From: Planctomycetia bacterium
GTDB lineage: Bacteria > Planctomycetota > Planctomycetia > Planctomycetales > Planctomycetaceae
Assembly: GCA_016200145.1 (NCBI GenBank)
Contig: JACQFH010000319.1
Coordinates: 1 to 38,553, forward strand
DNA: 38,553 nt
Direction of reading: 5' to 3'
In this document: piece by piece, positions 18,173 to 25,980 of the stretch
Numbering within the stretch: position 1 is the stretch's first letter
Layout: the number at the start of each line of letters is the position of its first letter
Made by a program: the position numbers and the translations under genes
Notes under the pieces: generated by a model
The model's database searches: none
Told to the model about the DNA's origin: nothing
The model's input: only the letters and a program-made list of their open reading frames with translations

Positions 18173-20431
18173 TTACTGGCGCTGCTTCTCCGGAACAGGA
18201 ATCGGCTCCAGCGTATTTTCGCTCGATGGACGCGTCACGGATTTCTCGGGCCCGGGGAGTTCAGCCGGCCTCGCGCCCGGCGCACGTCCGGGCGCCGGCA
18301 GATTGTCGCTCGGCGGCGGCGTGGCGGACTTTTCGTTTCGTGCCGGGTCGACGGGAGATGTGAATTTCACCGAGTCGGAATTGGTCACCGGAACAGGACC
18401 GGTACGGGGCGCCGCACCCGGAAATCCGTTTGGTCCGGCAGGCGTCGCGCCGGGAAACGCATCCAGCCTGGTGCTGGTTCTCCTGGGAGTGGCCGTGCCA
18501 CGCGGATGCAGCAGGCGCAGAAATTGTGCAACAACTGCCTGGTCTTCTTCGGACGCGGTGACCTGCAATACGTGGTTGGTGGCATCGTAGCGGACAAGTA
18601 CGTCGCCGGTCACATTGCCGCCGAGAAAATCTGCAATCTGCTTAGCTTTGTGGTCAGCAAACCCTGGGTAAGTGGCTCGGATGAGCGCCACAGTAACGGG
18701 CTCACCCTCCTGCTGGTCGGGCGGTCTCTTGCCCTTGGCGACCCTCTCGACGTGATCGGGATGATAAACGTAGTTCTGAACCGCACCGGGATTCGCCTTG
18801 TCGGCCGGGACCGCTTTGTGCTCGGCTACTGCGGCTGGCGCGGGTTTTTTCGACCAGGTGATTCCCGCCGGAGCCTCTTTCACACCCTTCGCCCGAGTAG
18901 GCGAGGGGCCCGACTTCAGCTCGCGCAGCTCCGAAAGCAACGCATCAAACTTGTCTTCCAAGCGCTTCAGGCGATCTTCATTCGACGGTGGCGCGGCCTC
19001 GGTCGGCGGGAACGCGACCTCCACGGTAAACCGCTCCCCGGCACCCGGCTGCACCACGAATTCAGCCGCAGGTTCTCCAGCCGCCGGAACGGGCTTCGCT
19101 TCAATCGTATCGACGACGACAGCCGGTTCGTCGACCGCAATCACTGCGACAGGCGCCGTCTCGTCGCCGGCGAGGCTCGCCGAGCAGCCGACCAGCGCCA
19201 CCAATCCCAGAAGTCCGATTCCGACCAGTCCCACCGTCCCCAGTTGATATCGCACTCGGTCACCCAGAATCATGACGAGTCTCCTTTCGAAAAGTTTGCG
19301 CGACCCTCGGCCGACGCCCAGCGCCGGCACGGCCGCCATTGGAAACGATTCCTGTTCCGCCAGGGCCACCAGGGCCCGGGCGTAGTCTCCCTTCCCGGCG
19401 GGAAACAGACCGGCCGCCCAGGCGTCGCACGCCAGCTCGGCGTTTTCGTGCAGTTGATGACGCACGTACCAGAACAGCGGATTCCACCACCAGGCGCAGC
19501 CCGCCACGAGCTCGAGCCAGCCGATCCAGTGATCGCGGCGCGCCAGATGGGCCAGCTCGTGAACGATAATCGCCCGGCGTGCGGCTCCGCGCAGCGAGTC
19601 GAGCCCCGAAGCCGGCCAGATCAACACGGCCTTCCCCAGCGCGCACACGATCGGGGAACGGATCTCGCGGGAAACTCGGACTGCCGGTGGACGGAATCGC
19701 ATTCTGTCAGCCAGCTCGGCTGCCAGCGCGGTCAATTCGCCAGAGGCCGGAACCGTGCGCTGTAAGAGCCGCCACAGACGGATCAGACGCGAGGCCTGCA
19801 GCAGCACACACACGCAGGTCCCCGCAAGCAGGAACCATCCGCCGATTTGTACGGCAGTTTGTCCCAGGCGCACAACGGGTGACAACGTGTCTCCGCGGTT
19901 GATCGACGACGTGTCTGAATTGTCCGCCGCGATCAAAGTCTGGGCTATCCGACCCGGTAATTCGGCGTCGGCCATTACGGTCGGAGGATCAGCGGTCGTC
20001 GTCGAATAATGATCAGTTGCCGCGTTGTCGATGTGCGACGCGCTCGGCGCCGGGTCGTCATTCGACGCGGGCGCCGGCCCACTCACCCTCGACCCCTCTC
20101 CCGCGGGGGGAGAGGGGGGAACTGAAGATTCAGCAGGCGATGGCAGGCGATCTTGTGAAGCGAGCCCCGTGTCGCGATCGGCGCGGTTGCCTTGCCCGTT
20201 GTGTTCGTCCGCATCGGTGCTGTCGCCAGTCCGTTCGACTCGCGCGAATTCGCGCCACGCGGCCGGGATCGGCAGCGCCACCGAAAAAATCGGCGGCGTG
20301 ATCAGCTTCAACAGGACCACCAGCCACAGACCGTGCCGGATGACCGGCGCGAGGCGTGCCGTGCGAGAAACCAGCGCCACGATCAGCGCCAGAAGCGCGG
20401 CCAGCAGTGTGTTTTCGACAATCCAGAGCAT
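18173..20431 (-). CDS. M56 (BlaR1/MecR1-like) membrane metallopeptidase
   Basis: The 752-residue protein starts MLWIVENTLLAALLALIVAL with membrane helices at about 5-25 and 33-55. A long polar linker (about 60-185) is followed by another helix about 195-212. The zinc protease core has HELAH (291-295), the downstream E332 in HENAELACDAWAAG, and the hydrophobic CAWWWNPLFWYVRHQL between. A further helix lies at about 395-415. The extracytoplasmic C-terminal half is Pro/Ala-rich, has a short coiled coil (EDRLKRLEDKFDALLSELREL), and ends in a beta-alpha fold with YPGFADHKAKQIADFLGG and VVAQFLRLL. There is no penicillin-binding domain, so the signal is probably not a beta-lactam. The repressor gene lies 75 bp upstream on the same strand, as in BlaI-BlaR pairs, so cleavage of that repressor is the likely output. 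Residues about 107-118 are encoded by an inserted palindrome. Confidence 0.88.
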   Translation of the reverse strand: MLWIVENTLLAALLALIVALVSRTARLAPVIRHGLWLVVLLKLITPPIFSVALPIPAAWREFARVERTGDSTDADEHNGQGNRADRDTGLASQDRLPSPAESSVPPSPPAGEGSRVSGPAPASNDDPAPSASHIDNAATDHYSTTTADPPTVMADAELPGRIAQTLIAADNSDTSSINRGDTLSPVVRLGQTAVQIGGWFLLAGTCVCVLLQASRLIRLWRLLQRTVPASGELTALAAELADRMRFRPPAVRVSREIRSPIVCALGKAVLIWPASGLDSLRGAARRAIIVHELAHLARRDHWIGWLELVAGCAWWWNPLFWYVRHQLHENAELACDAWAAGLFPAGKGDYARALVALAEQESFPMAAVPALGVGRGSRKLFERRLVMILGDRVRYQLGTVGLVGIGLLGLVALVGCSASLAGDETAPVAVIAVDEPAVVVDTIEAKPVPAAGEPAAEFVVQPGAGERFTVEVAFPPTEAAPPSNEDRLKRLEDKFDALLSELRELKSGPSPTRAKGVKEAPAGITWSKKPAPAAVAEHKAVPADKANPGAVQNYVYHPDHVERVAKGKRPPDQQEGEPVTVALIRATYPGFADHKAKQIADFLGGNVTGDVLVRYDATNHVLQVTASEEDQAVVAQFLRLLHPRGTATPRRTSTRLDAFPGATPAGPNGFPGAAPRTGPVPVTNSDSVKFTSPVDPARNEKSATPPPSDNLPAPGRAPGARPAELPGPEKSVTRPSSENTLEPIPVPEKQRQ
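20081..20122. repeat. Palindromic intergenic-type repeat inside the M56 coding region
   Basis: The sequence CTCACCCTCGACCCCTCTCC followed by CGCGGGGGGAGAGGGG forms a CCCCTCTCC/GGAGAGGGG hairpin of the type normally seen between genes. Here it stays in frame and encodes the SPPAGEGSRVSG stretch of the peptidase linker. Confidence 0.7.
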
Positions 20432-20506
20432 GGGCAAAGGACATGAATGACGAACGAACTCCGAAACACCAAACACCAAAAATCAAAAGGGATCTGCGCG
20501 GGTGCC

Positions 20507-20929
20507 TTATTTTCTTCGCTTCTTCTTTTTCGCAGGTTCGCTTTCCGCTTCTGATTCAAGCTGATCGAGCAGGCGGCGGAGGTGGGCGATGTCGTCGGTC
20601 GAGAGGCGGTTGCCGCGCACGAGGGCCTGCACGATCGGCGAGGCGGTCCCTTCGCAGACTTCGTCGACGAGCTTCGTCAACCGCTGGGTGAGCAGGCCGT
20701 CGCGCGAAACCGTCGGGCGGAACACGTGGGCCAGCTCAGTCTTGTTGCTGGCCACGTAGCCCTTGGATTCGAGCCGCGCGAGAAACGTGAGCACTGTCGT
20801 ATACGCCCGCCTGGGCCCGCGGCGGTTCAGGGCCTCGCACACTTCCCGCACCGTCCCCGACCCCAGCTCCCACAGCGTCTTCAGCACTTCCTGCTCGGTC
20901 TCGCTCAGCTCCTCACGTTTGTGCGCCAT
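20507..20929 (-). CDS. BlaI/MecI/CopY-family transcriptional repressor
   Basis: The 140-residue protein is a winged-helix repressor of the BlaI/MecI family. MAHKREELSETEQEVLKTLW is the first helix, TVREVCEALN and AYTTVLTFLARLESKGYV form the recognition helix-turn-helix (about 26-60), and a DNA-contacting wing follows. The C-terminal dimerisation helices (about 75-125) end in a lysine-rich tail. Such repressors bind dyads with TAC/GTA ends as dimers and are inactivated by proteolysis triggered by the partner M56 sensor. The downstream gene is such a sensor. A dyad over its own promoter (20984-21002) indicates autorepression. Target genes beyond this operon cannot be seen. Confidence 0.93.
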   Translation of the reverse strand: MAHKREELSETEQEVLKTLWELGSGTVREVCEALNRRGPRRAYTTVLTFLARLESKGYVASNKTELAHVFRPTVSRDGLLTQRLTKLVDEVCEGTASPIVQALVRGNRLSTDDIAHLRRLLDQLESEAESEPAKKKKRRK

Positions 20930-20980
20930 CCTGTTCGCCTCCCCCTCTTGAATCCGATCCTACTACAAATCGTCTGACTC

Positions 20981-21010
20981 AATCTACTACGCCGTGTCGT
21001 AGGACGTCAA
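20981..21010 (-). promoter_or_regulatory. Promoter and BlaI-type operator of the repressor-peptidase operon
   Basis: Read on the minus strand, TTGACG (21010-21005) and TAGATT (20986-20981) are separated by 18 bp, a reasonable -35/-10 pair. The near-palindrome CTACTACGCCGTGTCGTAG (plus-strand reading, 20984-21002) fills the spacer and overlaps the -10. A second CTACTAC half-site lies at 20960-20966, 24 bp away on the same helix face or nearly so. The layout fits autorepression by the BlaI-like protein. Confidence 0.6.
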
Positions 21011-21367
21011 GAGGAATCTCCGGAATTTTTTCAGGCATCATCCGTCTCGGCACAATGGTGCTGTGCGCCATTCTGATCGACCCCGTGAGGGGTCGCAGCC
21101 ATTAGCCGGGGGTCGAGCGAAGCGACACCCCCGGAACGACGCGTGGAAATCAATTCGACCCCGGAGGGGTCGCAGACTCGCTCCGCGCTTGCACGGCGCG
21201 GTCGCACGATGAGTGGCTGTTTTCAAAGACGCCTGAAATCTGATGCGGGATTGCGCCGCTCTGGCACCCCTTCAGGGTGCGGGATCTCCTGCGCTCGAGA
21301 TCCGGCGGTGGTCGCTGCGCGACAACCCCCGGCTAATCGCTGGCACCCCATTCGGGGTGCTGGCCGC
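21011..21367. other. Composite block of at least five palindromic repeats
   Basis: No gene is seen in about 357 bp. GACCCCGTGAGGGGTCGCAG (21079-21098) and GACCCCGGAGGGGTCGCAG (21157-21175) are near-identical hairpins. ATTAGCCGGGGGTCGAGCGA (from about 21101) has an inverted counterpart near 21311-21337. Hairpins of the GCACCCC type lie at 21263-21280 and 21343-21360. The last ends eight bases from the DUF1501 stop codon. Confidence 0.7.
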
Positions 21368-22786
21368 TCAGCCGATCAATTCCGGCACCACGCGGCCGTG
21401 CACGTCGGTGAGGCGGAAATCGCGGCCGGCGTGGCGATAGACGAGCCGCTCGTGGTCGAAACCCAACAGGTAGAGCAGCGTCGCGTGCAGGTCGTGAACG
21501 TGCACCTTGTTCTCCACCGCGGCGAATCCGAACTCGTCGGTCGCACCGTGCACATAGCCTCCCCGCGCGCCCCCCCCGGCCAGCCACATCGAAAAGCCGT
21601 AGTGATTGTGGTCGCGCCCCGATAGCTCCGGCAGCTCGGCGACCGGCGTGCGCCCGAACTCGCCCCCCCACATCACCAGCGTCGTGTCGAACAGCCCCCG
21701 CTGCTTGAGATCCGTCAGGAACGAGGCGATCGGTCCGTCCCATTCCCCTGCCAGCCGGCGATGGTCCTTTTCGAGATTGGAGTGATTGTCCCACGGCTGA
21801 AAGTTGCCGCTGTAGAGCTGAATGAACCGCACGCCCCGCTCCAGCAGCCGCCGGGTCATCAGCAGTTGCCGGCCGATCGGGCCTGAACCGTACGCGTCTC
21901 GAATCGCCTGGGGCTCGCGCGACGTGTCGAACACGTCGGCGGCCTCGGTCTGCATCCGATAGGCCAGCTCGAAGGACTGAATGCGGGCTTCGAGCTGCGG
22001 GTCTTCGCCGCGCTCAGCCAGGTGTCTGTCGTTGAGCTTGCGGACGAGGTCCAACTGCCGGCGCTGCTGTTCGAGCGTCGCCGACGGGCTGCGCACGTTC
22101 TCCACCAGCTTCGCCACGTCGGTGTGTTGGCTGTCGATGTACGTCCCCTGGTAGGCCCCCGGCAGAAAGGCGCTGCGCCAGTTGAGCGCGCCGGTCACGG
22201 GCAGCCCCGCCGGGCACATCACGATGAACCCGGGCAGGTTCTGGTTTTCCGAGCCGAGCCCGTACGTGAGCCACGACCCGAAGCTGGGGCGCGGCATGCG
22301 GCCGTCGCCGCAGTTCATCAGCCACAGCGACGGCTCGTGATTGGGCACGTCGGCGTGCATCGAGCGGATGATGCACATGTCGTCGATGTGGGCGCGGGCC
22401 GTTTTCGCGTACAACTCGCTGACTTCAATCCCGCTCTGGCCGTACTTCTCGAACTTGAAGGGGGACTTGAACGCGCCGCTGGTCTTCCGCTCGGTGCGCA
22501 GATTGGGGTTAGGCAGCGGCTTTCCGTGATACTTTTCGAGCGCCGGCTTGGGGTCGAACGTATCGACCTGCGAGGGACCGCCGTTCATGAACAGGTGCAC
22601 CACCTGCTTCGCGCGCGGCGCGAAATGAGGGTGGCGCGGGGCGAGGGGCGCCGTGCCGGTCTCTGCACCGACGACTGCACCTCTGGCCAGTCGCTTGTCA
22701 TCCGCCAGGATTCCGGCCAGTCCCACGAGGCCGAACCCCATACCGGTCTGGCGGAGCAGGCCGCGCCGCGTCAGCAGTTCATTCAT
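21368..22786 (-). CDS. DUF1501 protein, Tat-exported sulfatase-like fold
   Basis: The 472-residue protein is a typical DUF1501 member, a family related to alkaline-phosphatase/sulfatase folds and very abundant in Planctomycetota. The N terminus MNELLTRRGLLRQTGMGFGL has the twin arginines and hydrophobic stretch of a Tat signal. Family segments include HLFMNGGPSQVDTFDPKP (about 63-80), NHEPSLWLMNCG, RGVRFIQLYSG, GLFDTTLVMWGGEFGRTPV and GRDHNHYGFSMWLAGGG (near 400), where the metal-binding Asp/His residues are expected, and the C-terminal HATLLYLLGFDHERLVYRHAGRDFRLTDV. Length is normal. These genes usually sit beside a DUF1549/DUF1553 cytochrome-like gene; none is here, so this is a solo copy. 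Catalytic activity of the family is not established. Confidence 0.94.
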   Translation of the reverse strand: MNELLTRRGLLRQTGMGFGLVGLAGILADDKRLARGAVVGAETGTAPLAPRHPHFAPRAKQVVHLFMNGGPSQVDTFDPKPALEKYHGKPLPNPNLRTERKTSGAFKSPFKFEKYGQSGIEVSELYAKTARAHIDDMCIIRSMHADVPNHEPSLWLMNCGDGRMPRPSFGSWLTYGLGSENQNLPGFIVMCPAGLPVTGALNWRSAFLPGAYQGTYIDSQHTDVAKLVENVRSPSATLEQQRRQLDLVRKLNDRHLAERGEDPQLEARIQSFELAYRMQTEAADVFDTSREPQAIRDAYGSGPIGRQLLMTRRLLERGVRFIQLYSGNFQPWDNHSNLEKDHRRLAGEWDGPIASFLTDLKQRGLFDTTLVMWGGEFGRTPVAELPELSGRDHNHYGFSMWLAGGGARGGYVHGATDEFGFAAVENKVHVHDLHATLLYLLGFDHERLVYRHAGRDFRLTDVHGRVVPELIG

Positions 22787-23182
22787 GAGCAGAACAATTT
22801 ACAAGCTGCAGGCATGAGGTTTGCTTGGCATTCCATGCCAACGATCATATCGGGTCGGCGGCAGACTTTGCCAGTTATTCCGAAGAAGCCGGGCGATCCA
22901 GAAAGTCCGCCTGTAACGCGGCGGAAAATTCGATTCACGCCGGCAATGCATTGCAAACCACCGATTCGAAGTGAAGATCGAAGTGAAGATCCCGTTAAGA
23001 TTTGCCAGTTCTGAGCGGTGGATGGGCTCAGCCGCAATTGAATCGGTAGAAGCCGCATTGCTGCATCTTTTGACTGAATCGCGATTTCTGGATTTTCCGA
23101 ACCCTTACGGGAGGAATCGGCGCGCTGCCGGATCGGCCGGGCGCGGCGAAGACCAGGCGCGGTCACCCAAGGATCAGCATTC
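22787..23182. other. Divergent intergenic region, probable promoters
   Basis: No gene or known element is seen in 396 bp between divergent operons. A 12-bp direct repeat GAAGTGAAGATC occurs twice in a row at about 22970-22993. No promoter matches well enough to call. Confidence 0.5.
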
Positions 23183-23905
23183 ATGTCATTGATCGTTCGC
23201 GAACCACGCGCTCAAACCGGAACCCGCCAGCGCCGCGTCGGCACGGCTGTTGCGCCTTCGACCGGTCCGCGCAGAACACTTCTGCAGAAGGTCTCGAATC
23301 GGCTCACTCCGCAGGAATGGCGGAGGCGACTGGTGCACATGACGCCGGGACTACTGGCCGCCGTCCTCCCCATGCTGCCGCACACCGATCCGCTGGCCTG
23401 GTACTCGCAGTGGTTTCTGGTCGTCGTCATCAGCGCCACGGCGCTGTATTCGATCACCCGCGCCAGGAAGTTCGAGCGCCTCGGACAGAATGGCTGGCCT
23501 GTCTCGGTCCTCAGCTATGCGACCATCACCCTGGGACTGCTGCTCGCGTTTCCCGCGCAGACCGAAATCGGGATCGCCGTGACGATGATCATTGCGTTCG
23601 GCGACGGGTCGGCGACGATGGCCGGCATGATTGTCCGCGGGCGCAAGCTCCCCTGGAACCGCGACAAGTCGTGGGCGGGCCTGGCCGCGTTTGTGCTTTG
23701 CGCAGCGCCCCTGGCGACCTTCGTGTACTGGGCCGAAGCGCATCCGGGCGTTTCTGTGCCCGTCGCACTGGGCTGCGTCGTCCCCGCGGTGGTGGCAGCG
23801 GCCCTGGCCGAATCGCTTCCGTTGCGGCTGAACGACAACATCCGGGTGGGTGTTTCGGCGGGGCTGACAATTCTGCTGACGCATGCTATGTTCGTCGGCT
23901 ATTGA
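23183..23905 (+). CDS. Phytol/dolichol kinase-like CTP-dependent membrane protein
   Basis: The 240-residue membrane protein resembles the phosphatidate cytidylyltransferase/dolichol kinase/phytol kinase superfamily, which transfers phosphate or a nucleotide from CTP to isoprenoid alcohols or lipids. Characteristic segments are RRRLVHMTPGLLAAVLP (about 47-63), at the position of the family's R-K-x2-H-x4 start, and AFGDGSATMAGMIVRG (about 138-153) followed by KLPWNRDKSWAG (155-166), the acidic/Lys-Ser nucleotide site. About six hydrophobic segments follow an unusually long polar N-terminal tail of some 40 residues. It is the first gene of a tight run with an ABC transporter and hpnR, 34 bp before the ATPase, so an isoprenoid-lipid substrate is plausible. 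Exact substrate is unknown. Confidence 0.75.
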   Translation: MSLIVREPRAQTGTRQRRVGTAVAPSTGPRRTLLQKVSNRLTPQEWRRRLVHMTPGLLAAVLPMLPHTDPLAWYSQWFLVVVISATALYSITRARKFERLGQNGWPVSVLSYATITLGLLLAFPAQTEIGIAVTMIIAFGDGSATMAGMIVRGRKLPWNRDKSWAGLAAFVLCAAPLATFVYWAEAHPGVSVPVALGCVVPAVVAAALAESLPLRLNDNIRVGVSAGLTILLTHAMFVGY

Positions 23906-23939
23906 TCCCGATAGCCGGGCCAGGCATGGATGCACGCTG

Positions 23940-24729
23940 ATGAGTCTGCTGAAAGTCGTCGACCTGCGCAAAAGCTACGGCGACCACGTTGCCGTAAACG
24001 GGCTTTCGTTCGAAATCGAAGCAGGCGAAGTGTTCGGTCTGCTGGGGCCGAACGGGGCCGGCAAATCGACGACGATGACGATGATCGCCGGTCTCAAACG
24101 GTCCGACTCGGGTTCGATCACGCTCGACGGCCATTCGATGGCCACCGATTTCGACAAGGTCAAGAACCTGCTGGGGCTCGTCCCGCAGGACCTGGCGATC
24201 TACCCCGACCTCACCGCGCGCGAGAACCTGAACTTTTTCGGTCGCCTGTACGGCATCGGCCGCAGGACGCTGCGGGAACGCATCGATCAGGTGCTCGATC
24301 AGGTCGGCCTGGCACAGAACGCGAACGGCTTTGCACGCACGTTTTCACGCCAGCCACTACATGGAGGAAGTCGAAGCCATCTGCCGGCGGGTGGCAATCG
24401 TCGACCATGGCAAGTTGCTCACCTCCGGGACAATCGAAGGCCTGCTCAACACCAGCCGGGCCGATCTGCAGCTCAAGGTTCGGGGAGACCAGGCGCGCCT
24501 CGGGCCGCGCCTCGTGGGCCTGGCTGACGTGGAACCGACATCCGACGACGAGGTCAAAGTTGTGGTGCACCGCGCGCGCCGCGATTCGGCGTTCGCCATC
24601 AACGACCGCCTGACGCTGGTTCTCGAAATCCTGAAGCAGGCTGGCACCGAGCTGCTGGCGATCGACACGCAGGAACACAACCTCGAGCGGCTGTTTCTGG
24701 AACTGACCGGGCGCCGCCTGCGAGACTGA
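23940..24729 (+). pseudogene. ABC transporter ATPase with internal deletion and frameshift
   Basis: The first part (23940 to about 24347) encodes a normal N terminus of an ABC-2-type exporter ATPase: Walker A GPNGAGKST (36-44), the Q-loop glutamine in GLVPQDLAIYPDL (Q83) and the helical region up to FARTFS (about 136). The sequence then jumps, in the next frame, to ASHYMEEVEAICRRVAIVDH, the H-loop and C-terminal part, which runs to 24729. The missing piece, usually about 55 residues, holds the LSGG signature, Walker B and D-loop, all needed for ATP hydrolysis. The first frame would otherwise run on to 24527 through nonsense. So the gene is dead, or the assembly lost roughly 165 bp. The permease and hpnR downstream remain intact, and the three-base gap to the permease supports a former functional unit. 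Confidence 0.88.
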
Positions 24730-24732
24730 CCG

Positions 24733-25962
24733 ATGAACTCCGCCCAGATCACCAAAAAAGACCTGCTGCTGCTGTCGCGAGACCGCCGCACGCTGTTCGT
24801 TCTCGTGGCGCTGCCGCTGGCGTTCATCGCCATCATCGGCTCGTCGACCGGCCAGCTCTTCAGCCAGGCGGAGAATGCCCGCAAATACAAGCTGGGCGTC
24901 GTGGATGCCGACAAAAGCAACTTGTCGACAAGCCTCATCGACGAACTGCATGAACTCAAGGCGCTGGAAGTCGAGAAATTCGAAGACAGGAAGTCAGGGA
25001 AGGCGGCGCTGGCCGAGGATCGGATTCACGTCCTGCTCCAGATCGGCCCGAAGTACCACGAGCTTGTCGAAGAGCTGGAGGTCTACGACATCCTGCATTC
25101 CAAAGAGGGACGATTACAGGGAACCGCGAAGTCTCTCGATGTCACGGTGGAAGCGGGTTCGTTCCTGGCGAATGCGTCGGAACTGCTGGAAAAGGTGGTC
25201 TTCAGCTTCGCGCTGCAGACCATCGGGACGACAGTGATCAAAAAGGACCCAAAGCTGGAAGCGCAGATAAAAAAATCCGTCCTTCGGTCGAAGCCGAAGC
25301 ACGACGAAGACCAGCTCGCAAATCTGCCCCCGCCGCCCGAGAGCCAGGCGCCCAGCATGAACACGATCGTCTACCAGACGGTCGTCCCGGGCTACACCGT
25401 GATGTTCGTGTTCTTCATCGTCAACTTCATGGCCCGCTCGTTCATCGGCGAACACGACATGGGGACTCTGAATCGGCTGCGCCTGGCCCCCATCACCCGC
25501 TCGGGGATGATGATCGGCAAGACCGTGCCTTTCCTGATCATCTCGCTGGTCCAGACGTCTCTGCTGTTTCTGGCGGGCAAGGTGCTGTTCGGCATGGATT
25601 GGGGCACGCATCCGCTGTTGCTCTTCCCCGTGATGCTGTGCACGTCGATGTCGGCCACGTCCCTGGGCCTGATGGTCGCCACGCTCGTCCGCACCGAGGC
25701 GCAGGTTTCGGCATACGGCAACTTCCTGGTGCTGACGATGGCCGGCATTTCGGGGTGCATGATGCCCCGGAGCTGGCAGCCCGAACTGATGCAGAAACTG
25801 GGATTGATCACGCCGCACTCCTGGGCGCTGATCGCCTACGATCAGATCCTGAACCGGACCGATCCCGAGATGACGGTCGTCATCCGCTGCTGTCTGACGC
25901 TGCTGGCTTTTGCCGGGGGCTTCTTTGCTGTAGGCTGGTGGCGCTCGCGCGACATGGAATAG
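24733..25962 (+). CDS. ABC-2-type transporter permease
   Basis: The 409-residue protein has the ABC-2 exporter layout. One N-terminal transmembrane helix lies at about 20-40 (LFVLVALPLAFIAIIGSS). A large extracytoplasmic domain spans about 45-215, and a cluster of five helices spans about 220-405. FIGEHDMGTLNRLRLAPITR (about 238-257) is the conserved stretch after the second helix, and PHSWALIAYDQIL (about 357-369) is another family segment. It would pair with the ATPase encoded just upstream to export a lipid, polyketide or drug-like molecule. It is three bases from the broken ATPase gene and 18 bp from hpnR. It is intact, so it could work with another ATPase. Confidence 0.9.
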   Translation: MNSAQITKKDLLLLSRDRRTLFVLVALPLAFIAIIGSSTGQLFSQAENARKYKLGVVDADKSNLSTSLIDELHELKALEVEKFEDRKSGKAALAEDRIHVLLQIGPKYHELVEELEVYDILHSKEGRLQGTAKSLDVTVEAGSFLANASELLEKVVFSFALQTIGTTVIKKDPKLEAQIKKSVLRSKPKHDEDQLANLPPPPESQAPSMNTIVYQTVVPGYTVMFVFFIVNFMARSFIGEHDMGTLNRLRLAPITRSGMMIGKTVPFLIISLVQTSLLFLAGKVLFGMDWGTHPLLLFPVMLCTSMSATSLGLMVATLVRTEAQVSAYGNFLVLTMAGISGCMMPRSWQPELMQKLGLITPHSWALIAYDQILNRTDPEMTVVIRCCLTLLAFAGGFFAVGWWRSRDME

Positions 25963-25968
25963 CCCTGC

Positions 25969-25975
25969 AAAGGAG
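25969..25975 (+). promoter_or_regulatory. Ribosome binding site of hpnR
   Basis: AAAGGAG lies five bases before ATG 25981, the clearest Shine-Dalgarno match in the window. It fixes the hpnR start. Confidence 0.7.
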
Positions 25976-25980
25976 TCGGC

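Noticed and set aside
17972-19765. 597-codon plus-strand frame
   Set aside because: It runs through an intergenic hairpin and repeat E, then antisense to the M56 peptidase. There are no domain features.
24349-24527. Continuation of the ABC ATPase first frame past the deletion
   Set aside because: The peptide after FARTFS is unrelated to any ABC ATPase, whereas the next frame resumes the family at the H-loop.
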